Shown here: one piece after another, positions 16,512-24,194 of the stretch
Position numbering within the stretch: the first letter of the stretch is position 1
Layout: every line of letters begins with the position of its first letter
Assembly (NCBI GenBank): GCA_900549885.1
Contig: URQA01000005.1
Location: 1 to 46,937 of the forward strand
Source of the DNA: an uncultured Eubacteriales bacterium
GTDB lineage: Bacteria; Bacillota; Clostridia; Oscillospirales; Oscillospiraceae
DNA: 46,937 nt
Direction: 5' to 3'
Position numbers and translations under genes: made by a program
The notes under the pieces: model-generated
The model's input: only the letters and a program-made list of their open reading frames with translations
What the model was told of the DNA's origin: nothing
Database searches by the model: none

Positions 16512-17628
16512 CCACAGCCGCCCCCTTTCGTCTGGGAATGATTTTGCCCACAAGCCCACGCATCTGGGGGTTATTTGTGGCCAGCATAACCAGGATCAGC
16601 ACGATGGCATACACCAACATACGCAGGTCAGCAAACTGCCGCAGGGCTTCTGGCAGAACATAGAGCACCACCGCTGCGATGATGGAACCCCAAATATTGC
16701 CCAGGCCGCCTAGCACCACGTACACCAGCACCAGAATGGACTGGTTAAAGTCGAATTGAGCTGCGCTGACGCTGGAGTAGTTCAGACCGAACAGAGCGCC
16801 GGCCGCACCCGCCAGGGCTGCAGAGGTAACGAAGGCGGTAAGCTTGTACTTGGTCACATTGATGCCTACGCTCTCGGCAGCGATCCGGTTGTCCCGGATG
16901 GCCATGACCGCCCGGCCCGTGCGGCTGCGCACCATATTGAGCACCACGATGAGGGTGATCATTACCAGCACAAAGCCCATGGTAAAGGTGGCGATACGGG
17001 TGTTGCCCGAGGCGCCCTGGGCGCCTTTGATGATCTCAATGCCGTTTTCGCTCAGCCCCAGGCTGTCAATGCTCTTCGTTCCGTCAATATTTAGGGCAAT
17101 GTGCAGACCGTTCTCATCCCAGCCCACCAGCAGGCAGTTGATGATGTCCTTAATGATCTCGCCAAAGGCTAAGGTGACAATGGCCAGGTAGTCTCCCCGC
17201 AGGCGCAGCACGGGAATCCCCACAATAAAGCCCACAATGGCGGCGAAAATAGCACCCGCCACGATGGCTATGATCATGCGGATCAGGTCATTGGGAATCG
17301 CGGACTGGAGGCTCATGGCGGTAATAATGCCGGAAAACACGCCTACGCTCATGAACCCCGCATGACCAAGGCTCAGCTCGCCCAGAATACCCACGGTGAG
17401 GTTCAGGCTCACCGCCATGCACACATAAGCACAGATAGGCACCAGCATGCCGCTCATGGACCGGTTGAGCAACCCCTGGGACTGGCAGACCATCACGATG
17501 ACAAAGGCCAGGATGACCCCCAGGTAGGTGGCGTAGTCCACCTTGGTGACCGTTTTCATCTCCTTGAAATAGCGCTTCAGTTTCCCGTCCGGCTTTTTGA
17601 CGTTGGCCGGCTTATTCTGTTTTTTCAT
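16504..17628 (-). CDS. livM: Branched-chain amino acid ABC transporter permease LivM
   Basis: 374 residues with about ten membrane helices after a basic N-terminal tail. It has the LivM pattern: LNLTVGILGELSLGHAGFMS, RGDYLAIVTLAFGEII, the cytoplasmic loop GRAVMAIRDNRIAAESVGI that contacts the ATPases, and LGGLGNIWGSIIAA. It forms the channel with LivH. The start at 17628 (MKKQNKPAN) is chosen because GAGGTGG precedes it. It is 10 bases from livH. Confidence 0.93.
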   Translation of the reverse strand: MKKQNKPANVKKPDGKLKRYFKEMKTVTKVDYATYLGVILAFVIVMVCQSQGLLNRSMSGMLVPICAYVCMAVSLNLTVGILGELSLGHAGFMSVGVFSGIITAMSLQSAIPNDLIRMIIAIVAGAIFAAIVGFIVGIPVLRLRGDYLAIVTLAFGEIIKDIINCLLVGWDENGLHIALNIDGTKSIDSLGLSENGIEIIKGAQGASGNTRIATFTMGFVLVMITLIVVLNMVRSRTGRAVMAIRDNRIAAESVGINVTKYKLTAFVTSAALAGAAGALFGLNYSSVSAAQFDFNQSILVLVYVVLGGLGNIWGSIIAAVVLYVLPEALRQFADLRMLVYAIVLILVMLATNNPQMRGLVGKIIPRRKGAAVDG

Positions 17629-17638
17629 CCCCGCCACC

Positions 17639-18559
17639 TCACACTTTCTCGGGCACATACTTGCCCAGCAGGCCGGAGGGCTTCACCAGAAGCACCACAA
17701 TCAGCACAGCAAACAAAATGGCGTTGGACAGCTGGGTAGAGATATACGCCTGGGCCATGGCCTCGATAATCCCCAGCAACAACCCTCCCAGGAAAGCCCC
17801 GGGAATGGAGCCGATGCCGCCGAACACTGCGGCGGTAAACGCCTTGATGCCAGGCATGGAGCCAGTGGTGGGCTTGAGCACCGGGGAGTAAGAGCACAGC
17901 AACACCCCGGCTACAGCCGCCAGGGCTGAGCCGATGGCGAAGGTCATGGAGATGGTCCGGTTGACGTTGATGCCCATGAGCTGGGCCGCCCCTCGGTCCT
18001 CCGAGCAGGCCCGCATGGCCTTGCCCATCTTGCTCTTACTGGTGAAGGTGGTCAAGGCAAGCATGATGACGATACAGGCCACCACCGTCAGCAGCGCCAC
18101 ATAGGAGATCCGCAGTTGGCCGCCGAAGAGGGTCAGCTGGCCGCTGACGACAGGAGTGAAGTTTACGGGGTTAGCGCCGAACAGGATCTGAGCCGCGTTC
18201 TGCAAAAAGTAGCTCACGCCGATGGCGGTGATCAGCACCGCCAAGCTTCCAGCCTGGCGCAATGGCCGGTAGGCCAGTCCCTCGATGACCACGCCCAGCA
18301 CTGTGCATACCGCCATGGCAATCAGCACAGACACCAGCGCCGCAGCTCCAGTGGCAAAGGACGAGGGGGTATCCCCCAGCAGGCTGCCAGTGGCAAAGGA
18401 CGTAACATAAAAGGATACATAGGCACCCACCATGATGACGTCGCCATGGGCGAAGTTGAGCATTTTGGCAATTCCGTACACCATAGTATACCCCAGGGCA
18501 ATGATGGCGTAGATGCTCCCCATGCTGATGCCGTTGATCAGGTAGGACAAAAATTCCAT
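17639..18559 (-). CDS. livH: Branched-chain amino acid ABC transporter permease LivH
   Basis: 306 residues, about eight helices. It has the LivH hallmarks GSIYAIIALGYTMVYGIAKM, LNFAHGDVIMVGAY, the EAA-like loop GKAMRACSEDRGAAQLMGI and AAVFGGIGSIPGAFLGG. It pairs with LivM in the membrane. It starts about 150 bases after livK, separated by an inverted repeat, and is tightly spaced with livM. Confidence 0.94.
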   Translation of the reverse strand: MEFLSYLINGISMGSIYAIIALGYTMVYGIAKMLNFAHGDVIMVGAYVSFYVTSFATGSLLGDTPSSFATGAAALVSVLIAMAVCTVLGVVIEGLAYRPLRQAGSLAVLITAIGVSYFLQNAAQILFGANPVNFTPVVSGQLTLFGGQLRISYVALLTVVACIVIMLALTTFTSKSKMGKAMRACSEDRGAAQLMGINVNRTISMTFAIGSALAAVAGVLLCSYSPVLKPTTGSMPGIKAFTAAVFGGIGSIPGAFLGGLLLGIIEAMAQAYISTQLSNAILFAVLIVVLLVKPSGLLGKYVPEKV

Positions 18560-18652
18560 ACGCGCTCACACCTCTCTCTTTTCCCTGTTATGGCAGGAAC
18601 CAGGGAACGGCGCTGTGCCGTGCTCACTGGTCCTGCCGCAGAAACGCAGGGG

Positions 18653-18678
18653 GGCTGCCAGGTGTCTCCCCGGCAGCC
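18653..18678 (-). other. Intergenic hairpin between livK and livH
   Basis: GGCTGCC (18653-18659) pairs with GGCAGCC (18672-18678) without a T-run. It probably lowers read-through or protects the livK message, so that more binding protein than permease is made. This role is inferred from similar operons. Confidence 0.45.
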
Positions 18679-18707
18679 TGCCCTGCTCTGTATTCGATTT
18701 TCCCCGA

Positions 18708-19946
18708 TTAGGGCGTGACGTAAGTCCCGTTCTCGATGACCACGGCGGCCGGGTCCTTGCTGACGGCGCCGTTTTCGTCCCAGGTCATCTCAGAACCGGC
18801 ACTGGTCAGACCTACCAAAGACAGGTTGCCCATGGCAGCGATGAGCGCGTCGCAGATCTCCTCATTGGACATATCGGCGGTGACGCCGGCGGCCTTGATG
18901 GCTTCATAAATGATGTATACCCCGTCATAGGCGTCCGCGGCGAACTGATTGGGGGTCTCGCCAAAGCGGGACTCATACTCCGCCACGAAGTTCTGGGTGG
19001 CCTCGTCCTCCGCGTCAGCGGAGAAGGGGGTCAGCAGGTACACGCCCTCAGCCAGGGATGTGTCGAAGCCCTTCACGCCCAGGATGCCGTCCATGCCGTC
19101 CACGCCGAAGAAGGTGGGTTCATAGCCCATGGCGTTGGCCTGGGTCAGGATGACAGAGGCGGGCTCGTAATAGATGGGCAGGAAGATCAAGTCCGCCCCG
19201 GCGGACTGAGCGCCAGTGAGCTGGTTGTTGAAGTCGGTCTGGTTAGCCTCGGTGAAGGTGCCCTCATAGACCACGGACATGCCGCGGCTCTCGGCCTCAG
19301 CCACGAAGTTATCCCGGATACCCTGAGAGTAAGCATCGTCGTTGCGGTAAATGATGGCAATCTTGGGATCCTCAAAATTTTCGTTGATGTACTGGGCGGA
19401 GCGGGTGCCCTGGTTGGAGTCGGTGAAGCACACCTGGAATACGTTGTCGTTTCCCTCAATGACGTCGTCACCGGAGCCGGAGGGGGTCAGAGTGAATACC
19501 CGATCCTCGTAGGTCAGAGGAACCACGTTCAAGGCCGGGCCGGTGGTGACAGTGCCCAGCAGGATCTGCATACCCTGGTCCATCAAGGTATTGTAGGCGT
19601 TAGCGGCAGTCTCGGCATCACTGGTGTCGTCCTCGCTGATCAGCTTGAACTGGATATCGCCGCCCAAAGCGTTGATCTCGTCCACGGCGATCTGGGCCGC
19701 GTTGGCCACGTTGGTGCCGTAGATGGCGTTGCTGCCGGTCAGCGGGCCAATGACACCCAGTGTGAAGGTGCCGCCAGCCTCTCCAGCGGGGGCCTGGGAC
19801 TGCTCGTCGCCCGCGGGCTGGGACTGCTGGGTATCGCCGTCGTCGGGGGCCTGGGAATCGGTGCCGGCATCATTGGAGCAGCCAGCCATCAGCCCAAAGC
19901 ACATAGCTCCGGCTGTGAGCATCGCCCACACTTTTCTCATTTTCAT
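18708..19946 (-). CDS. livK: Branched-chain amino acid binding lipoprotein LivK
   Basis: 412 residues. A lipoprotein signal ends in LMAGC (Cys23), followed by an Asp/Ser/Gln-rich linker. The type I periplasmic-binding fold follows: FTLGVIGPLTGSNAIYG, TNVANAAQIAVDEINALGG, the KLISEDDTSDAETAANAYN strand and a later PTFFGVDGMDGILG. It captures leucine, isoleucine and valine (or related amino acids) outside the membrane and delivers them to LivHM. AAGGAGG lies 8 bases before the ATG. It is the first gene of the operon, downstream of a near-perfect promoter with an operator-like inverted repeat. Confidence 0.93.
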   Translation of the reverse strand: MKMRKVWAMLTAGAMCFGLMAGCSNDAGTDSQAPDDGDTQQSQPAGDEQSQAPAGEAGGTFTLGVIGPLTGSNAIYGTNVANAAQIAVDEINALGGDIQFKLISEDDTSDAETAANAYNTLMDQGMQILLGTVTTGPALNVVPLTYEDRVFTLTPSGSGDDVIEGNDNVFQVCFTDSNQGTRSAQYINENFEDPKIAIIYRNDDAYSQGIRDNFVAEAESRGMSVVYEGTFTEANQTDFNNQLTGAQSAGADLIFLPIYYEPASVILTQANAMGYEPTFFGVDGMDGILGVKGFDTSLAEGVYLLTPFSADAEDEATQNFVAEYESRFGETPNQFAADAYDGVYIIYEAIKAAGVTADMSNEEICDALIAAMGNLSLVGLTSAGSEMTWDENGAVSKDPAAVVIENGTYVTP

Positions 19947-20028
19947 TCAGATAACCTCCTTATTTCACAGCCATGTTCCCCCGGCAAGCAAGGAAAGGGA
20001 GAATCTCTCTCATATCAGCTGTAAGATT

Positions 20029-20065
20029 GTTGACAATTATATGTTGATTTTCGAAAATTGTCAAC
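20029..20065 (-). promoter_or_regulatory. livKHMGF promoter inside an inverted repeat
   Basis: On the minus strand a perfect TTGACA (20059-20064), 17 bases and a perfect TATAAT (20036-20041). The whole promoter is enclosed by a perfect 10-bp inverted repeat, GTTGACAATT (20056-20065) with AATTGTCAAC (20029-20038). The spacer contains AATTTTCGAAAAT, close to the CodY consensus AATTTTCWGAAAATT but one base shorter in the middle. A repressor acting here would block both promoter boxes. Confidence 0.8.
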
Positions 20066-20072
20066 CGCAAAA

Positions 20073-20107
20073 ATAGACAATGACCGTCTTTCACAGACGG
20101 TCATTGT
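20073..20107 (-). terminator. Terminator after the SDR gene
   Basis: A perfect 13-bp stem (20077-20089 with 20095-20107) is followed on the minus strand by TCTATTTTT. It isolates the livK promoter from upstream transcription. Confidence 0.85.
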
Positions 20108-20132
20108 ATTCTATATTGACGACATTCACGGT

Positions 20133-20864
20133 CTAGACCACCAGGCCGCCGTTGGGAGACAGCACCTGCCCGGTGAGGAAGGACGCCTCGTCAGAGGCCA
20201 GAAAGGCAATGGCTTTCGCCACCTCATCCGGCGTTCCCAGCCGGCCCAGCGGGGTCTCGTCAGCCAGAACAGCCAGGTCCTCCCGGTTCAAATGAGCGTT
20301 CATTTCCGTGTCGATCACCCCGGGAGATACGCAGTTCACCCGGATATTTGAGGGTCCAAGCTCCTTGGAAGCGGCCTTAGTATAGGCGATCACAGCACCT
20401 TTTGTGGCGGAATAAGCCACTTCGCAGGAACCTCCCACCTGTCCCCACATGGACGCAACGGTGATGATGCTTCCCGACTTCCGGTGGATCATATGGGGCA
20501 GTACCGCCTGACAGCAATAGTGCATCCCGTCTACATTTACGGCAAAAATCCTGCGCCAATGCGCCTCGTCGATTTCACTTATCAACCCCGTCTCTGACAC
20601 CCCGGCATTGCAAACCAAAATGTCAAGTTGACAAAATTTTTCCAACACATTGTCAACCATCTTCCGGACCTGTTCCCGGTCCGCCACGTCGGCCTGTACC
20701 GCTATGGCTGGCGCTCCCATCTCGGTCAGCTCCGTCACCAGATGAAGCGCCTGCGCCTGGCTCTGAACGTAGTTCACCGCCACCCCCCAGCCCCGGCGTG
20801 CAAACTCCCGGGCCGTAGCCGCTCCAATGCCGCGAGACGCTCCTGTAATCAGCGCATATTTCAT
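20133..20864 (-). CDS. Short-chain dehydrogenase/reductase (FabG-like)
   Basis: 243 residues, the classical SDR size. It has the nucleotide-binding TGASRGIG near residue 7, an acidic/NADP-discriminating region after beta2, NAG at CNAGVSETG, the catalytic Ser in TVASMWGQVG, and the YSATKGA catalytic Tyr/Lys. The C-terminus SPNGGLVV ends as in FabG-type 3-oxoacyl-ACP or other ketone reductases. The substrate is not determined. The gene begins 1 base after the stop of the alpha/beta hydrolase gene and shares its promoter. Confidence 0.9.
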   Translation of the reverse strand: MKYALITGASRGIGAATAREFARRGWGVAVNYVQSQAQALHLVTELTEMGAPAIAVQADVADREQVRKMVDNVLEKFCQLDILVCNAGVSETGLISEIDEAHWRRIFAVNVDGMHYCCQAVLPHMIHRKSGSIITVASMWGQVGGSCEVAYSATKGAVIAYTKAASKELGPSNIRVNCVSPGVIDTEMNAHLNREDLAVLADETPLGRLGTPDEVAKAIAFLASDEASFLTGQVLSPNGGLVV

Positions 20865-20865
20865 C

Positions 20866-21687
20866 TCACTTCAGTCCTTTCATCCACTCCACGCACAGGC
20901 CGTGCCAGGTGGCGGCGTGGGGATTCACATAATCCGGCCTCCAGACGGACTCCGCCGTGGCCAGGCCCATGGCATGGGGACCGTCTCCATAGAGGTGAAG
21001 CTCAAAAGGCACCCCGGCCCGGCGCAAGGCGGTGGCATACAACATAGTATTCTCCACCGGCACAGTGTTGTCGCCCACCGTGGCCCACAGGAAAGTGGGA
21101 GGCGTATCGCCAGTCACTGCGCTTTCCAAAGACAGCTGGGACGGTACCAGCACTCCTTCCCCCAAGAGATTTTGAAAGCTCATGGTGCTGCCGTAAGGCG
21201 GCTGGGCAGTGATGACAGGGTAGCACAGCACACAAGCGTCTGGCCGCATCCACTCCGGGGCCAGTCCCAGGGGAGCAAGTACCGGATGTCCCCACAAATT
21301 TGCAGCGCAGCCCGCCAGGTGTCCCCCGGCGGAAAAACCGCACACCGCCACCCGGTCCGGGGCGACGCCGTATTCCAGTGCATGATCCCGAACCCAGGCT
21401 ACCGAAGCGGCCAGCTCCATAAGGGCGGCGGGATAGCGCACCGGCGCCACAGAATAGTCCAGCACGAAGGCCTGGATCCCTGCGGCCAGAAAGGCCAGGG
21501 CGACTGGCTCCCCCTCGCCGGGCGCCACCAGCCCATACCCGCCTCCGGGGCATACGATGACCGCCCAGCGCGCGCCATCGTCGGCCACAAAGCCTTGCTT
21601 CGGCCGCAGATAGGCCCGCAAGCGCACCTGTTCCCCGCCGGGTATCGGAATATTCAGCTCCATCCGGGAGATCGTTTTATAAATCAT
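20866..21687 (-). CDS. Alpha/beta hydrolase (acetyl-esterase-like)
   Basis: 273 residues, no signal peptide. The oxyanion loop reads VIVCPGGGYGLVAPGEGEPV, as in the BD-FAE/acetyl-xylan esterase-like group. The nucleophile elbow is CGFSAGGHLAG, and a late Asp and His (ELHLYGDGPHAMGLA) complete the triad. The family deacylates small esters, often carbohydrate acetates or carbamates. The start has AGAAGGAGG 7 bases upstream. It is the first gene of a two-gene unit with the SDR, hinting at sequential deacylation and oxidation/reduction of one compound (inference). Confidence 0.87.
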   Translation of the reverse strand: MIYKTISRMELNIPIPGGEQVRLRAYLRPKQGFVADDGARWAVIVCPGGGYGLVAPGEGEPVALAFLAAGIQAFVLDYSVAPVRYPAALMELAASVAWVRDHALEYGVAPDRVAVCGFSAGGHLAGCAANLWGHPVLAPLGLAPEWMRPDACVLCYPVITAQPPYGSTMSFQNLLGEGVLVPSQLSLESAVTGDTPPTFLWATVGDNTVPVENTMLYATALRRAGVPFELHLYGDGPHAMGLATAESVWRPDYVNPHAATWHGLCVEWMKGLK

Positions 21688-21762
21688 AATTGCCTCCTTC
21701 TGCCGGTTCGCCCATCATTTTAGGTTTGGGGGGATGCAGTCCCGGCGTTTTTCTTTTTCAGC

Positions 21763-21791
21763 AGTATATCATGGAAAAAAACGCTTGACAA
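21763..21791 (-). promoter_or_regulatory. Promoter for the hydrolase/SDR unit
   Basis: On the minus strand TTGTCA (21786-21791), 17 bases and TATACT (21763-21768). Its -35 lies on the same bases as the -35 of the divergent tRNA promoter. Confidence 0.7.
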
Positions 21792-21813
21792 GCGACCCTT
21801 TCCCCGCTATAAT
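21785..21813 (+). promoter_or_regulatory. tRNA-Val promoter
   Basis: A perfect TTGACA (21785-21790), 17 bases and a perfect TATAAT (21808-21813), 20 bases before the mature tRNA 5' end. Confidence 0.85.
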
Positions 21814-21833
21814 AACATCTGCGCTGTAAATAT

Positions 21834-21910
21834 GGACGATTAGCTCAGCTGGTATGAGCACCTGCTTGACGTGCAGGGGGTCACAGGTTCGAGTCCTGTA
21901 TCGTCCACCA
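21834..21910 (+). tRNA. tRNA-Val (anticodon GAC)
   Basis: The acceptor arms GGACGAT (21834-21840) and ATCGTCC (21900-21906) pair, followed by an encoded ACCA. The anticodon arm is CCTGC, loop TTGACGT, GCAGG, giving anticodon GAC. The T-arm is ACAGG, TTCGAGT, CCTGT. It reads GUC/GUU valine codons. The 3' end matches the discriminator A expected by the valS T-box elsewhere in this window. It borders an AT-rich island with an integrase relic. Confidence 0.96.
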
Positions 21911-21915
21911 ACGAC

Positions 21916-21950
21916 AATCCCTAGAGCCTTATCGGTTCTAGGGATTTTTC
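21916..21950 (+). terminator. Terminator after tRNA-Val
   Basis: AATCCCTAGAGCC pairs with GGTTCTAGGGATT (21934-21946) around a short loop, followed by TTT. A single G-T pair is the only imperfection. Confidence 0.85.
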
Positions 21951-21988
21951 ATGCCTATTTTTGATGGGTTTACCCTTTAATTGACCCT

Positions 21989-22201
21989 TTACAGGTTCAA
22001 ACCCTCCTTGATGTAGCCCTCCATGCGCTGGGCGCTGTCTTTCTTCATCTGCTCGGTAACGTGTCCATATATAGCCAGGGTAAATGCCGCTGTAGAACGC
22101 CCAAGATTATCCTGGACAGTCTTAACGTCATCCCAAGCCCGAAGGGAGGATACGGCGAAAGGGTCCCTTAGATCGCGGAAGTGGAAAATGAAATGTGACA
22201 T
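21989..22201 (-). pseudogene. Tyrosine recombinase (integrase) C-terminal remnant
   Basis: Only about 70 codons remain, reading HFRDLRDPFAVSSLRAWDDV then KTVQDNLGRSTAAFTLAIYG and HVTEQMKKDSAQRMEGYIK. This is the C-terminal catalytic part of a phage/ICE-type integrase, including the Tyr nucleophile in LAIYGHVT. The usual HDLRH box is changed to RDLRD, losing both His positions, and sequence before it is not integrase-like. A truncated, inactive gene pointing at the tRNA-Val is the normal position for an integrase at an attachment site. It marks an old integration event. Confidence 0.75.
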
Positions 22202-22596
22202 TATCCTCTCAAAGGCTATCAGTCTGCGCCATGGCCCTTTTTACCTTGGAGAGACGGTTGTGGCATGAAAGAGTGAAAGCTCTCCAATGTAAGCTGGAGT
22301 GCCAAACCAAGTAGAGTCGCTATGGATTATATCCGCTGAGCAAGATTGTAGACTGTATTAATACGATTGTGATAGACGGCGGCAAGAAGATTGTGGTAAA
22401 ATAGAATATAGATTAGGCTTGAAGCTCCTATCCTCTCATTTTGAGAGTTTCCATAATGAGAGTGGGTGTAAAAACGTTTTCCCTGCTTGCGCAAATTCTA
22501 GGATAAAGAAATGCCACTCTCGCCGATTATGAATGAAATTAATTGTGCAGTAGGTAGCATAAGCAACGAGTGCAGAAAAAGAAATAGGGGTGAAAC
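22202..22596. other. AT-rich non-coding stretch of the island
   Basis: No intact gene seen. A short frame 22315-22404 (+) ends in INTIVIDGGKKIVVK, which might be the tail of a lost recombinase, but this is weak. A CTCTCATT/AATGAGAG inverted repeat lies at about 22433-22462. The promoter of the following gene must be here, but no convincing -35/-10 pair was found. Confidence 0.4.
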
Positions 22597-24180
22597 ATGC
22601 ACATGGACTTTCAAACTATTATTCTGCGATTCAGAGATTTAGTAACAGAGGAAAATGGAACCATTAAAAGGCACCAAGATGTTATTGCACAAAACGGCTA
22701 TGTATGGTGGGCGTGGTGGAAAAAGGGGAATGAGACTACCCCTGTACCGGAATTTTCTTCTTTGGCAACAAACGCGAAAACTGCGCCAGTAAATCTTTTT
22801 TTAGTAGACTCGGGGCAAGGATTGGTATATCGGGCCAAATGCGAAGATGTTGATTTAAGAGCCGCTCAAAAAATACCTTCACCAGAGACAGATAAAACTC
22901 CAGAATATTATCGAGATCAGGAGTACTATGCCTGGTTTAAATTCACTCAAATTGAACAGTGCGATGAATCTGATTTAAAGCAATTCTCTTATGTTGATTG
23001 CCCAGCCTTGTTTGAGAACAAAAATATTGACTACAGTAAATTTAATCATAAAAAGATTTACTCTGCCGCTGAGCTTATTCAACAAAATCGTACGGTATGG
23101 TTTATAAGGCCGGCTACAGAAGATGACCTTGAAAATGAGATCATTTTGCTAAATTCTGAAATGATTCAGCCTGCATGGTTTAGTCGGCAATATTTCCAAA
23201 CATACGGTGACACATTGATTTGGTTATCCGATTTGCATCTGTCTGAGCGGAATTATGAGTCTAAGGAAGGGGCAATTCGGAAAACATTAGGAGCACAAAT
23301 ATATGAATGTATTCGTAAGAATTCAAATAAAAGGATAGGCGGGGTATTAATTTCGGGTGATATTACATCTTATGCAAAGCCAGAGGGGTTCGATTTGGCA
23401 AAACAATTGATGAAAGACTTAAACAATGAACTGCCCGCTCCTGTTTCCTCAGAAAATATTTTACTATGCCCAGGAAATCATGATTTTGCTAGAGCAACTA
23501 TAGATCTACCACGCAGCATGGCACCAGATTTTATATATAACAAGTCTGAACATACTGTTACATACTCTGAATTTTATAAATCTATATATAACATAGCTCC
23601 AAATCGATATTTTGCAACAGGAAGAAAACTTTTGCTTTCCTCAGGGCATATGCTTGAAATTGCCGCGCTGAATAGCGTAATCTTACAGCAGTATCCAAAT
23701 TTTGAGGGACACGGTTACCTGACACAAGAGCAGCTGGACTTCGTTGCCAAGGAAATGAAATGGGATGATGAGGAAAACCAAAATGCCATTCGGATCGTCA
23801 TGATGCATCATCATTACCTGCCGACCTGTTATGCGGAAGCTATAGATGCAACACGCTCCAGCAGCGTAGTATACGACGCAGACCGACTTATGAGCTGGCT
23901 TGTGAAGTACCAAGTAAAGCTATTGCTGCATGGCCATAAGCACAAGACTTTTGTTTCCCAAGTTAATTATCCCAAGCGGCGTGATGCCAATATAAATTCC
24001 GAGTGTATGCACTGCGTTGCTGTAGTCGGTATGGGAAGTACTGGTGCAAGTGGTGTACAAAACAAATTTGCTACTATTCGTTTTGAGCGCGATGATGTAC
24101 TCATTGATTTTTACAATATTTATAGCGATGAGTCCAGTGAGGGCCACTTGTGCCAGTCGATGAGACTCTCTCTTAAATGA
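22597..24180 (+). CDS. Metallophosphoesterase with unrecognised N-terminal domain
   Basis: 527 residues. From about residue 205 it is a calcineurin-like phosphoesterase with all five metal motifs: DLH (Asp212, His214), GD (Asp255), GNHD (293-296), HHH (404-406) and GHKH (446-449). The first 200 residues form a separate region I do not recognise, rich in aromatics, with GYVWWAWWKKGNET near residue 30 and YYRDQEYYAWFKF further on. No signal peptide or membrane helix is seen, so it is cytosolic. AGGGGTG lies 4 bases before this ATG and 10 before a second ATG at 22603, so either may be used. Base composition is much more AT-rich than neighbours, indicating transfer. A HAD hydrolase gene follows 14 bases on. 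Confidence 0.85.
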   Translation: MHMDFQTIILRFRDLVTEENGTIKRHQDVIAQNGYVWWAWWKKGNETTPVPEFSSLATNAKTAPVNLFLVDSGQGLVYRAKCEDVDLRAAQKIPSPETDKTPEYYRDQEYYAWFKFTQIEQCDESDLKQFSYVDCPALFENKNIDYSKFNHKKIYSAAELIQQNRTVWFIRPATEDDLENEIILLNSEMIQPAWFSRQYFQTYGDTLIWLSDLHLSERNYESKEGAIRKTLGAQIYECIRKNSNKRIGGVLISGDITSYAKPEGFDLAKQLMKDLNNELPAPVSSENILLCPGNHDFARATIDLPRSMAPDFIYNKSEHTVTYSEFYKSIYNIAPNRYFATGRKLLLSSGHMLEIAALNSVILQQYPNFEGHGYLTQEQLDFVAKEMKWDDEENQNAIRIVMMHHHYLPTCYAEAIDATRSSSVVYDADRLMSWLVKYQVKLLLHGHKHKTFVSQVNYPKRRDANINSECMHCVAVVGMGSTGASGVQNKFATIRFERDDVLIDFYNIYSDESSEGHLCQSMRLSLK

Positions 24181-24194
24181 GAAGGCGGATATCT

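Noticed and set aside
18615..20024. 469-codon open frame on + across the livK region
   Set aside because: Antisense to livK, which has a signal peptide, ribosome site and promoter. The frame is a by-product of GC-rich codon use and its translation is low-complexity.
20042..20058. Bona fide CodY box in the livK promoter
   Set aside because: The core is one base shorter than the consensus; reported only as CodY-like.
22597..23215. EVE/PUA-like base-reading domain in the metallophosphoesterase N-terminus
   Set aside because: The tryptophan cluster suggested it, but no motif could be aligned with confidence, so it is left unassigned.
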